Positions 1 to 12,100 of a DNA stretch of 64,000 bases are shown here, in pieces. A model generated the notes under the pieces. It saw only the letters and a program-made list of their open reading frames with translations, searched no databases and was not told where the DNA came from. The DNA lies in NCBI RefSeq assembly GCF_041146795.1, contig NC_135180.1, positions 35,076,294 through 35,140,293 on the forward strand. The letters are read 5' to 3'. Source of the DNA: Maylandia zebra (taxonomy: Eukaryota > Chordata > Actinopteri > Cichliformes > Cichlidae). A program made the translations under genes and the position numbers. Each line of letters begins with the position of its first letter. Position 1 is the first letter of the stretch.

Positions 1-599
1 AAATTCTTCTGCATTCATTTGAATCACTGTGCATTGCCACACTAAAAGACTAGTCATCCAGTGTTTCATGTTTCTTTAAGAAAAATGCATAGCCTGAGCT
101 CTTATATATTTTAATAGATATAGTAAGGACAAGAAAATAGAGATTTTTTTATCAAAGCACTACATTGAAAATTTAGAAAAATCTAAATTTGTATCTACCC
201 CGTCTATTAAATTTGCCCGTTTAGTTGCATTATGAGAAATGAGAAAATAAAGCATATAAATGAGAAAATGAAAAACTGTAAAAGTCTACACATTCAAAAA
301 TGATGTTTAATCAATTTTGCATGTGGTTCTCATATGTTATGTCTGGATTTTACTGGGTTTTTTCACTATATTACCACAGGATTTATTAGAATATACTTTA
401 CACTATCTATACTTTATTCTTGCTGCTACCTTTGATGTTTTTTGTATATTTTTTTGTGTTCCTGGTAAATAAATCACTAATCTATATACTCTTGTTTTGT
501 CTCTTCTACATAAGACTAAGTTTCTTTTCCCTCTTGATTTCTTCACCTATCCTCCTCTTTTTCTTTCATTTCTCTTATTTCCTGGCCTACCTACCGCAG
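1..599 (+). other. Intron 3' part of the upstream gene
   Basis: AT-rich sequence without a convincing coding signal. It ends in a long T/C-rich tract (about 520-595) and the CAG acceptor at 599. The two open frames here are hydrophobic translations of pyrimidine-rich DNA. Confidence 0.5.
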
Positions 600-889
600 G
601 CTTCCTCCAGATAACTCCAGAGAGTTCTCCTCAGGCCCAGCAGAAAGGTGAGGTAGGGGGTGAGGCAGATGTCTCGGGGTCTTTCTGCCTCCACACCTCA
701 GGGCTCGACTTCACCACCTCGCAAATGACCGAAGAGCACCAAATCTCTTCCTCCGAGGAGGGAACTGTCACCATGGTGACAAAGACCACCAGAATCACCC
801 ACCTGGCTGAAACACGAACAGACGAGTCTTCAACGACCACAGCAACAACAAAGACAACAACAGCAGCTCACCAGGTGTCAAAGTACTGA
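600..889 (+). CDS. Terminal coding exon of an upstream gene, Thr/Ser-rich tail (periaxin/AHNAK-like by position only)
   Basis: A polypyrimidine tract ends in CAG at 597-599, followed by an open frame of about 95 codons to a TGA at 887-889. The intron splits a codon after its first base, so the exon is entered in phase 1. The encoded tail starts GFLQITPESSP, carries the acidic/serine stretch HQISSSEEGTVTM, and ends in a Thr-rich run closing with HQVSKY. No catalytic domain, membrane segment or signal peptide is visible, and I do not recognise the protein from sequence. The neighbours (CLBA1-like, SERTAD, BLVRB, probable SPTBN4) make an AHNAK2/PRX-type scaffold the best guess, because AHNAK2 and PRX flank the corresponding human genes. 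Against this, mammalian PRX and AHNAK carry their C-termini in one giant exon. The part of the frame upstream of 600 (497-599) is intron. Confidence 0.6.
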
Positions 890-1010
890 AGATGCTGGAA
901 TGGTATCTTTAATGTATTTTACTTTTCTTGTTATTGTTGTTTAGTTTTTTTGTGAGGTTGCCGTGTTAATATAAAGTAAACCTCTAATAAAAGGACAATT
1001 CATCCCCAAA
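890..1010 (+). other. Probable 3' UTR and poly(A) signal of the upstream gene
   Basis: After the stop codon at 889, the first canonical AATAAA lies at 986-991. That is a plausible cleavage signal and gives a short 3' UTR of about 120 bases. Further AATAAA/ATTAAA motifs occur downstream in AT-rich sequence, so a longer UTR cannot be excluded. Confidence 0.4.
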
Positions 1011-4000
1011 TTAGTGATACATTAGTTTTTTCTTCTGACCTGTAGTGCTGTTTATCTACTGAACTTTTTTGAACTGATTATTTGTGGGCTCCACGCATCA
1101 TTTCTCCAGCTAATATCGCCAAAACTGGGCAACTCTAACCAAATCAATTTAGATGGATAAATAGTAACATAGCCCAGAGGAACACCGTGTATATTAATTT
1201 GGGGTTCATCTGTGCCTTAACAAAAAAAATTATATTTTCATAGATGATGTATGAATGTGATGAACTACAATAACATTACATCAAGCAGTATTATTGTCAT
1301 TATTATAGCTAAAGATTGCTATATATTTCCTTCTCTCATCTTACATGTGACGACTTTTTTTGTTACGGTTTGTTAGTTTAGTCCAAATTATTTATCCGAT
1401 TTTGTTTGGTTTTTAAAGGTTTCACTCTGAATGTAAACATGTCGGACTGCTTCATTATTTATTTTTGTTTTGTGTTTGAAATGCGCTGGAAAGAGTCTTT
1501 TACTCACATCGACTTCATGGTTCATGATTCAGTTCTATGATCATTTAAAAATATTTCATTATGAACCATCACAACGTAGGCCAGAGGAATATTTATGTAA
1601 ATAAAACAATATAATTGCTTTTTTGAAGCTGTTTCCTTTTCAGTTCAAAATGTATTTTCATATTTACCAAAGCATAAATGATATTGTTTTGACCTGAAAC
1701 AATGTTTTGTTTATCTTGAAGAAAAAGTGTGAACTTTCTGAGATTATGGGCTTTTTTTGCCATAGTTTTATATATTAGCACATTTAGCCTGTGCTTTTTT
1801 TTTTTCCCAGAGACGGTCAGTGAGTAAGCAGGACGCTCTGGACTCTTTATCTGCTGTGGGGATCAAACCTGTGACTATCTGGTTATAGGTTGCTCTCAAA
1901 TATTTAGCCCAACCTGCTGCTAATATATTTTTTATTAATGTTTTTACTGTACAATGCCAAAAAAAAGGGCACCACTGTATTTTTTGTGAATGAGGCTGTA
2001 GCTTTAAAATACACTGATATTTCTGAAGCTCGGCTGTTAAGTATTGTTGCGTTTCAAAACATCAGCAGTGAGCTGGACGGAAATTTGGGGATTTAAACCA
2101 GAAATTCAGAAATTTTAGAGAGGAAACTGTAAAGTTTATTCTGTTGATCCAAGTTGCTAAAAGGCTGCTAGAGTGAGACTAGTGGGGGTGGCGTGTCTTG
2201 ATCTTGTTGCAAAGCAATCGTGTTAGAAAAAAAGGCCAGAAAACAGAGTTATAAATATTTCTAAAAACACCAAAAATTACTGTCGGAGAGATTGAAACTT
2301 TAAGTGCCTTTACCCAGTACAATTTAAACAATGTATCTACTATTTAATGTATAAACTGTTTTAAAATGGAATAATCTTCTTGAATATCAGTTTTTATGTC
2401 TCTAAATTTTGATATTTAAGTTTAATTTATAAACAAAGAACTTACCATTTATAAACATGTTTGTAATTTTTCTGGTATTCTGTTAAAACGTCCTACCTTA
2501 AAGGATACACCAATCAGGCTTTTTGAACGGTTTTCTATTTTCAAGTAGATGTAAAACATTTAAGAATAAACACTTTTATGTTTCCTTTATTTGGCTGACT
2601 GATGGAATGAAGCTGCGTGGTAAAATGCATGAATCCATAAAAGAGTTGTCTCATTAACAACGTTTAGCACAGTGCCTTTTTTTGCAGCTGAGAACTAGAA
2701 CTTTAAAAAAAGCTGAGACGAGTAGTGACATGTGAAGGTAACGCGCACTGAGGCAGGATGTACATGCAGAGAGATTTTTAACTTTCTGGTTTAACAAGGT
2801 CTTCGAATTTCTTTTTGATTCTAAGGGTTTCAGTGGCAAGTGTTTTGTCAGAGCTGCATTGAAAGAATGTTTGTAAAGATGTTACTTAAATAAAGTAATA
2901 TTCACACAAAAAGTCTTCTGTCCTGTAGTCAAATTTTAAATAAATTTCAGTGAAATTTTCAAAGAGACAACATTATTTCCTACTCCATATTTTTATATTG
3001 CATAATTCTCATCTCAGAGTTATTCTTCATCATAAGCTGGGCCTTGGTGCAGATCCTCACTTCATTAAATGTCTGAAACAAGCTGTTTTTAGATCTTCAC
3101 TTTAAGGCCACCCAACTTTCATAAACCAACTGCCCCCTGAATCGATGCCCCTCACAGGGGCAACGGGTAGGTGGAGCTTGTGTGTAGCACTTTGTGCCTT
3201 AATTGACCATATTAGGGAGATCCTCCCTCTATGACATCATCCCTAGCCAAGGGTATAAAAAAAATGACTGAAAAGGCTATTTAAAGCAGTTTATAGCAAT
3301 TTATGGTCTCATTATTTGAAAACCACTTTATTTAATATAAGCATACACCATTTAAGAGTATGACAGAACATATGAACAAAGCACAACATGTACATTTTAA
3401 ATTCCTAATATAAGAAACGCAGTGGTCTGGAAGCCCATTTAAATCCAGAAAAATAATTAAGACTCTTAATAATCTTTAATGTATTTCTTTTTGAATATTT
3501 TGACTATATGATACCAAAGCTCGGTTTTACTGGCCTGTTTATATTAGAGTTATGAAAAAGATCCATAGCACACGAATGAGGCTTATTGAAAATGTCTGGA
3601 GAGGAGGACTTTGGAGGGAAAAAGTAAATTGTGCACATGGATGTATGACATCTTCTTTCTATGTGTGTGTGTGTCTGTGTGTGTCTCCCAATCTACTCAT
3701 CTGCTGCTGTGATGATGCTGTGAAAACGTAGGCTCTCTGGTGAGAGTATGTGAGGCTGCACTAATGCTGTATGAGGAGTAAACAATGCCATGAAGCAGAG
3801 ACAGGGGAAAGTGCAGCATCACCAGCTACAAACTTACTGTTTTCAGTTCACTGAACAATTTCAGCATTTTTAAAATCTCATAATTTCATCCCTTTTAAAA
3901 TAAAGTTTCTTTTGGCTAATACCAGGGTGTTTTTGTTGTTGTTGTATTTGTTTGGAGCCGGAATTAACCATATTTGGATGAATCCTTGCAAGTTCCGTTA

Positions 4001-5180
4001 GCAAGAGGTTAGCAAGGTAAATGCTAATGCTAAGCAATGGAAACATAAATTACTAGAATTTTAATCACTGAAACTAAAATCAGCGCCTCTTAGATGGTGT
4101 CATAACAATTTAAACATACTCCACACTGTACCTTAATATCCAATATGCTGTCACACACAAAAAAATGGTAAAATCATAAACAATGGGTGAAAGTAGCATC
4201 TAGTCTGCACTTTTACTACAACAAGCACAGGTACTGGCTCCCTGATAGGTGACTAACTCACTGTCCTAATATAGATAATGTAGATAATACAGTGAGTAGA
4301 AAAATAAACAGTTATTAATGCAATGAAACTCAACCATTACATAAACAGTAGCACTGTAGACCAAGTGACTTATGTAAACACAGACACCTGTGGCTAGTCT
4401 ACTGGTAATTTTGGCAAATTAAGCTAACAAGTAATATAAAAAATGACCTCTAAAATTTCAGAATATTTACTCCTTTATTTCAAAAGCTTATAGAAATATG
4501 GAGAGAACACAAATACTTTCATAGGTGACCTGTGGGTGACATTTTCACTTTCCGTAACTGTTTCTCTTGTGTATATTTTTCTGCTGCACACTGAAAAAAA
4601 ATCAACTAATTTTATTGTTAAGTATTTTCAGAGAAAGCTGCTTGTCATATCTCAGGAATACATCAGAGAAACCGGGAGTGTGCCCAGAAAAAGCAAAAGT
4701 AGCCATATTTTTCTGTGATTTGTTACTTTTTCTAATAGTTATATTAATTAACTCACCAGTCAATAATAATTTTGCTACTGGGATTCTTTCACTTGTACTT
4801 AAAAAACACATTTCGTCTAAAATGTCCCATTTTGTTTGGTTGTTTTTTCAGAATAAACACATTTAAACTATTTTAATGGGGAATGGTTAAAATTCCAGAC
4901 ACTGTGTTTTTATTACATGTTATATTCACCTCTGAAAATGTCAGAAATCAACGTACATATGATAAATATTGTGTTAAATTCTAGATCTAGGTCTGAAGCT
5001 CCCAGTAGCAAACAAATAGATTCTGTTTGTTCTATTTTAGACCAGTGTGTTCTTTCTCCCTAAGTGTGGCATCACGAACCCTCCATACACTTCCGCTCGC
5101 CTCACCTCTCCCTGCTCTGTGTGGCACGAATCACGCCTCCTATCAGTGAGTGGGCTGTAAGTCAAATTAGCTCTTCGTCA
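1011..5180. other. Intergenic AT-rich region
   Basis: No supported gene. Both strands show only short frames and runs of A/T. A short GT-rich microsatellite lies near 3663-3690. The stretch around 3120-3270 resembles pieces near 10.6, 21.65 and 26.2 kb (see the repeat entries). Confidence 0.5.
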
Positions 5181-5189
5181 TCCTGCTCG

Positions 5190-5540
5190 CTGTGCACACC
5201 GGAGGCTACTGCGGTAAGATGCGGCGGCGCACGATGCCGAGCCGCGGCGGATGAGATGATGCGCAATGGCTGAACGAGTCGGGAGGAGAGAGCGAAAAAA
5301 AAGAGGCTGTGCTCTGATTTAAACGATGGGACAGGACTGAATGGATGTTCGAGCGATTTGTAACGTTTGTGGTGCAGGCCGAGTAGAAAGATGAGGCGGC
5401 GCTGATTCCACTTTAGGATGCTCCAGAGCCCGAGAGGAGGGGGAATAGGCTTCGTCTGTAAACAATAAGGAAGCAGAGGGGCATTAAGTAAAGGACACTT
5501 AATCCAGAGCCTGGACCTGAGACCCCGGGGCTTCGAAAAA
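5190..5540 (+). promoter_or_regulatory. GC-rich promoter and noncoding first exon of the clba1-like gene
   Basis: The sequence changes abruptly from AT-rich to CpG-bearing GC-rich DNA around 5200-5270, as at a vertebrate CpG-island promoter. A good splice donor (AAAAAG/GTAAGAA) falls at 5540/5541, followed by a 658-base intron ending in CCCCTGCAG at 6198. No long frame opens here, so I read it as 5' UTR. The transcription start cannot be fixed from sequence; somewhere around 5230-5300 is likely. Confidence 0.5.
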
Positions 5541-6198
5541 GGTAAGAAACAATGAGCACTCGGCTGTGGGCATCCCTCTCAGGACATGCTGGCTGGGAAC
5601 ACAGGTAGTGCTGGTACACTGTGTGGTTTGACGTGGCTCATCTTCATCACAGTGGTGCTGATAGGAGTAGGCTAAGTATGACATACGTGGCTCAAACCTA
5701 TTTTCGTCGCTTATGTGGCGGGTTATTGATGCTCTTCGGGTAAATCCTTTAAGCTGTGTGGGCAGGAGAAGTGGATTTATGGGTTTATGGCCACCTGTGT
5801 TTCGTTTTTAGTCTACTGGATGATTGTGTGTGGCTGATGCAACAACTAATCTAATTCTCACCACAATGCAAATGGTGTCAGTTCCCATTTTCATATATAT
5901 AAAAGAGCCTGTTTGGGTCGGAGTAGTGGGAAAAGAAGTCACTTTGGATTCAAATGCATGACCTCTGACAGACTCACACCTCCCACACTGACTTACAGCT
6001 GCAACCCATTGAGCCAAACCAAAGTGAAGTCAGCATTAAATAATTTTAATATTTAAGCTTTTTATTTATTTGCTGGATTGGGCCTCCTCTTGGCGGGATC
6101 CTTGCTCTTTAATCATATCACACTACCTTATAATAAGTCTGCACTATGAGTCTTTAATTTCCATGTTTGTTTTATTTATTTTACCCATTCCCCTGCAG

Positions 6199-9160
6199 GG
6201 TGCTCTGTGACAGCTGAGTCAGTCCTCAGTGAGGAGAGGACAGTGAACGGGGAGGGCGGCGAAGCTCTGGAGACAGCGTCACTGAGCGTCAGCCTGGAAG
6301 AAAACAAACTTCTCATTTCCCTTGCTCTCATCAGCACTGACAGCTGGACATCACACCTGCATGTTTCTCTTCTTCATCAGGAGACTTTCTAAGTTGAGGA
6401 GTTATAGATGCAAACAGTGGCAGGTCGCCCGTCAGAAAAACAACTGATTCTGTCTTCAGATGCAGTCAGAATAATCTGCTAAAATATGAGATTACAAGGA
6501 GATTCATCTCCCTCCGGCCATGTTAGGAAACATCGTCTTCGGTACCACTGTCAGAATTAATCAGTGAGAAATTTGTTTTAGCTGTTTCATAGTGCCCAGT
6601 GATGTTTTTCTAAATGATGATCTTTTTACCTTTGAGCTGTCAGGCTGTGAATCAAGAATAGATTCTTGATTGTGGCAGCGCTCCCTCTCACAAATGAGAA
6701 TTGAACTTGAGCCGACAGGCTGCATTTTAATAAAGGATAAGCAAAAACCAACCAATAAAACATAGATGAGGCCCACAACAAGCACTATGCTCCAGCAGAA
6801 TAACAACAACAACTACCCGTGCCTGAGCATGTCAGGCTCTAGCCGGGAGATGCTCCAGAAATGCTCCAGAGCCTCTCTGCCCTTCCCCAGCCGACTGGAG
6901 CTGGGACTGGCCGATCTGCCGCTCATTCGGGGTCTCCGAGCCTGGGCCCTGTGTTCCAGGAATCGCCACAAGACTGCTAATCTGCTGGGAGGACAAGCAC
7001 CCACAGCTCCTCCTGCAGGTCGAGGAAGTTCAGCGTCCTGCCCCAGGCCTGCAGATGTTTGCCTGAGTGGCGAGTGGAGTCGCATGGGATATGGGCTTCC
7101 GCTCGGGGTGGACAGTAGGCAGGCTGGAATCGGAGCTTTGGTAACAGTTGCCACTCTGAAGACCTCAGAGGGCAGCGGGAAGACTCAGACTCAGTGTTTG
7201 TTCCTCCGGACTGAGAAAGGAAGCTGTTTGTATTCAGCAGCTAAGCCCAACTCTGGAGTGACAACCAGTGCAGCATCCAGTGTGGTCGGAGGATGGCTGA
7301 GAGGAAAGACTGGAGTAGGAGGAGGACGCAGAGACACTCCAGCTGGGCCAACTCCACCGGCACAGACTGGAGCAAACCGGGTTAGGGTGCGATCGGGGCG
7401 GAGATGGAGGAAGTCTGACAATGCAGCGTGCCGGGAGAAAACAGGCGTGAGCAGAGAGAGGCAGCAGAGGAGCAGGGAAGTTCCTGCTGGTGAAATCACT
7501 GTGGAAGAAAGGCAGGAAGAGCAAGACAAAGGAGGCCTGGACTGTAAACAGTTTCCCACCCCACAGCAGGACAGCCGGCGAGCCAGATGCAGCCACAGCG
7601 TTTCTCCTAAATCCTGCGTCCAGTGTGGAAGGAGAGCACAGAGGAGGAAAAGCCAGGATGGACACGAGGGAGGCATCCCAAACAGGCTGAACAGTGAGGT
7701 GACGGGAATGAGGAAGGAAAGGCAAAAGAATGAAGAGGAGGATAAGGGAGGCCTCGGCAAGTTAGAGTCTTCCAGCTCTGTTTTGACTGAACTAAACCCT
7801 GACCTAGAATCTACCCGTTCTTACAGTGACTCCCACGACAGCTGCGATGTGGGAGAAACAAGAGAAACTGAGAGCAGCGAGGGGCAGAAGACACAAGCTT
7901 CTCAGAGCAAGGATGGCTATTCAGAGGAACAAGGGGACAGATACACTGAAGGAAATATCGTCACCCATGGACATTCTGGGTTGACTGATAATTTAAGACA
8001 TAAGAACAGCGTTACTGAGAGAAAACCAAGTGAATGTCCCCCTGAAGAAGAAGAAGGGGCTAATGTAAACGGATTTTCTGATCTCGATGAAGCAGGTGAA
8101 GAATCAGAGAAAAGGGCTGAGTGTGCAGATGTTAAAGATGAAAAGGAGAACATCAGCGAGGCTCTTGATGAATTCTCCAGCTGGTGTGCAGTCTTTACGC
8201 CTGCCTCCAGCAGCACTGCAGTCTCCCTCACTTTTAACAAGTCAGCCGCACCCATAGAGGGCAGCGTCTGCAGTGCTGACCGTGAAACTTGTTGGGTTCA
8301 GGCTGAGCAGGAGAATCACGTTGAGGGGTATCAGCAAGAGGAAGAAAACTCTGAGGTAGAAGAACAGGCCAATGAGAAAACCACTGTGAATGAGGTATTG
8401 CATAATAAACCTCAATCTGTGTTTAAAAATGAGGAGGAAGTGTTACCTTCACCCCTCACAGATGGAGATCATTCCATCTCTGAGTCAGGCGAGAGGATTG
8501 TGGCTGACAAGAGCAGCAAATGTGGGACGAAAGATGAGCTGGAGTCAGAAGAAGGAAATTTAGAAGAGAGCCTCAATCCTGAACATGGAGACGGAGCTGG
8601 GGAAATTCGGAAGTCGGATGAATGTAAAGGAGAAGTCACACTCAAAGATAGTTATGAAGGGACAGAGATAAACTGTGCTTCAGAGGAAGACTGGAGGTTA
8701 CAGGAGGTTGAAGATGAACACAGGAAGTGGGAGGAGGAGGATGGATACACCTGTGCACAAACAAGCAATGCCCCTGTTGAACCAAGTGGAGAGACTAACA
8801 TCACTAACACTGCCTGCACCAATCTCCCCACCTCCCCTGCGCTCTCCCAGGCTAATCCTGCCCCTTCCCTGCCCACCCTGGGATCCATGGCAACCGGCCT
8901 GCCCTGTCAGGAGAGGGAGGAGGAGGAGGAGGCAGTCAGTGCAACAGCAGGAGACAGAGAAGGAGGCCAAGAAGGGAAGAGAAGAGAGCTGGAGGAGCAG
9001 GGTGAGGTGGAGAGTGGCTCCACCGTGGCCACTGACGAAGGGAGGAAGGAGGAGGAGGAAGATGAGTTTGGAGTGTTCATGCAGGCGGAGGGAGAGCCAG
9101 CCTGGAGCGAGGAGTTCACCATGTCTGCCTCAGTGCCTTGTGGGAGCAGAGAGAGTGTTG
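6199..9160 (+). CDS. clba1: clba1-like exon 2 (5' UTR 6199-6765, coding 6766-9160)
   Basis: The exon opens after CCCCTGCAG (6198) and ends at the donor GTTG/GTGAGT (9160/9161). The frame is open for 798 codons, unusually long for this AT-rich region and clearly above chance. Codons beyond 9160 in the same frame are intronic read-through to a stop at 9261. The splice leaves one base (phase 1). The numerous overlapping antisense frames within 6.8-9.2 kb arise from the GAG/GAA-rich composition. Confidence 0.75.
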
Positions 9161-12100
9161 GTGAGTCTCGTGGTTGTTCATTCTCTGTCCCTTTCTGTGT
9201 TTACGAGCCAGGCTTTCCTCTCATTTTAGTATCTCTTTCACTCCTTTGGGATCTTTGGTAAATTTGCCTTTCTGTGTGCTGTAGGCTTGGATCTGTTGGT
9301 CCTGGACAACAAGGCTGACACAGAAAGGCTTCAGAGATTTTCAGAAAAAAGTCAGAAATGTGCAGATTTAGACTCTTTAACACTCTTTGTGTTGTGTTGG
9401 GGAAACAAAGAGTGAATGGCAACGACTCCCTCAGAGAATTAGTGCATTTTTAACCTTTTGTACACTTTGAGGAATGCAAGTGTACACAATCTGTTTTCAA
9501 GAAGCGCACAAGTAGTTATGCACAAGTGGGTATTTACTTTTATCTTTCCAAAATCCTGCTGCTGTTATAGTTTCTATTTTATGAAGATGTGTTTGCGGGG
9601 ATAAAGCAGCTGGAAGTCCTTACTTAAACTGCATTACTATGTACTATTTAAATACTGCAGACTTAATTTTTACTGTTTGTTAACTCCCTCCTCAAGAATT
9701 GAGATCTAATTATCTGGATCTAAGTTAGTGTTTTATAGAGAACATCAAGATATTTTGCAGGTTTTTAATATTGTCGCCCTCAAAAGATCCATTCAAAAAA
9801 ATAAAATAAAAACACTGGACTGAGATCAACTCCAAAAAGCAGTTGGGCCCTTCCTTATCTTTGGTACAACTTTTCCTACAAATCTACCTGATTCTTTTCG
9901 ACTAATCCTGCTAACAAACCCATCTCAAAGCTTCCTGGGTACGCGGAATTAAAAAATATTGGACACCATCATTCAGTGCAAGAAGGTAATTGAGAAGAAA
10001 ATATTTTTATTGGATTTTTTAAAGAACTGTATGATGAACAAAATAAAGCAGTGCTAGTACCTGAATCATAAATAAATGAATTTAATTAGTAGTCTGACAG
10101 TATGATGGCTCTTATCTGCTACACTCTTGAAGCAGACACGCGCAGGTATGTCAGATCTTTTACTCCTTGCGCCTCGTTGTTTTTCTCTCACAGCCGGTGT
10201 TAATCAGTCGTAATGATCCCTCATTCTGCTCCGTTTAGCTAATCACCTAAATCATGTTAAGCCCAGTTTCCACAGGGGGGCTAAATGAGGCTGTGCTGAG
10301 GCTGGTGCATAATTATGTCTCAGTCTGTTCTACTGAAAAGTATTTCTGTTTATTTTAACATGTTGCTGATGGCTTATCAGTCAACATTTATCATCAGAGG
10401 GACTGATGTATGTAAAAGGGCAAAAATTAAAGGACCAGCTATAAAACCTAAAGGCTTGCTTCACCCACATTACTTATGCATATTTTCACACTTATCTGGC
10501 CTTTTAGTTTATTTTGGTTTTAATTATTAGTAATTAAAATGGGCTTTCAATAAACATGTGAGTTACAGTAGCAAATGTTCATATTAAACATGGCTGAAGT
10601 TGTTTTTTTCTATCTGTGGCTCTGTATGATGTCACTTATGATGGGCATCCCTAATAAGGCAATCTCAGGCACTGAAGCCCCACCCACATTCTGTTTAAGC
10701 ATCTCAATGAGGGCCAGCCAATCAGGAAAATGCTGGCTTAAAAGGAGGAGGAGATAAATCTACTTGTTTCACACAGTGGATAAAGTGAAGTAGTTCACCA
10801 TGACCCAAAAGTCTTTTAATAAATAGCTACAGTACTAAGATGGAGACAGAAACTTCAACAGACAAGAATGAGTGTAACAAACACCTTTCATAGCATTTGC
10901 AAACAGAGGTCTGGCTGTGCCTGTGTGAAATCTGGGAAAATACATATTATAAATCTACACTGAATATAACAACAAGGTTGAAAAAAATAGCTTGAAATAA
11001 AAGTAGTGAGAGGCAGAAAAAACATGGAAAAACATTTGATTGGAAGTGTGTTCCGGAACAGATTGTTTTAACTCATTCCTCCATAATGATACATTTGATC
11101 CCTCAGTGTATATCAATAAAGATGCCCTTTGAAGGGTACCTGCAAAGGCAGCGACCACCCTCACTAACATGTGATGCAAACTTAGTCAATTTGTTCTGTA
11201 AACAGGCCTGAAATGGGGGTAAAGAGTTAAAATAAGGCAGCCTGATAATCATACAGCTAAAACACATGCTGTAACTTAGATGACGTAAATAAGTTGTTGA
11301 CCAGTAGTACTTTTAATCTTGTGATAAATATGCAGAGTTCTTTCTTGCCTTGGTAGGCATCACTTACCAGCACAGTGGAAATAAGACTGTAGTTTGTCCT
11401 GACCTGGATTCCTAACTGATCTCCCCGTCTCACTACACGGTATTAATCATTCAGAGTCGAGCTAAGAGAGGGGGAGGAAGCAAACAGGCCAGTGAGCTCT
11501 CCTGTTAGCCTCAGGTTATTGGGCAACGGGTGAAAAGGAAACAGTCTCACAGACAAGTGTCTGATAGATACATCGTCGGATAAATACACCGAGCAATGGA
11601 GAGCGACGTGTAGATGTGTCAAAGCAGCAGGGATCGAAGAGAGATACAAATATTCGCTGAAATGTTTCCACGCAGTGAGATGTCGCGGTGAGATTAAAGT
11701 CCAACATACAAACTCAAAGAGTCCCGCAGAGTCTGGTACAACAGGCAACTTTTTAAGCAACAGCAGGAAGCAGTCACAGCCATAGACAACACAATGATAC
11801 GACAAGGTGATTAACAGAATAATAAATGCAAGTTGTCTTGCTGTGCTGCTGACAAATAGAAAGCTGAAGAGCTACTAAAACTGTGGGTTTTAATTCTGGC
11901 ACATCTAATAATAATTTAAAATATTAGCATGGTGCCTCCGTAACCAAGATTTACAGGTGTCCCCTAAATGCATCACATGCAAGAAAAACAAAGTTTGCTT
12001 TGGATGTTACATTCGGTGGAAAAAGGAACTCCCCATCAATCAGACGACCTCCTATTAACAAGAACTGGGAAACAGTGGGAAGGAAAAACTCCCTTTTAAC

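Noticed and set aside
7191-9122. Several antisense open frames (up to 189 aa) opposite the big clba1-like exon
   Set aside because: They are Ser/Leu/Pro-rich mirror images of GAG/CTG-rich sense codons, with no domain; the sense frame is longer and splices in phase.
9161-9261. Continuation of the 831-codon frame
   Set aside because: It lies after a strong donor and encodes a hydrophobic stretch unlike the preceding acidic sequence; read-through into the intron.
11443-11805. 120-codon minus-strand frame
   Set aside because: No domain, no supporting splice sites, lies inside an intron; composition not coding-like.
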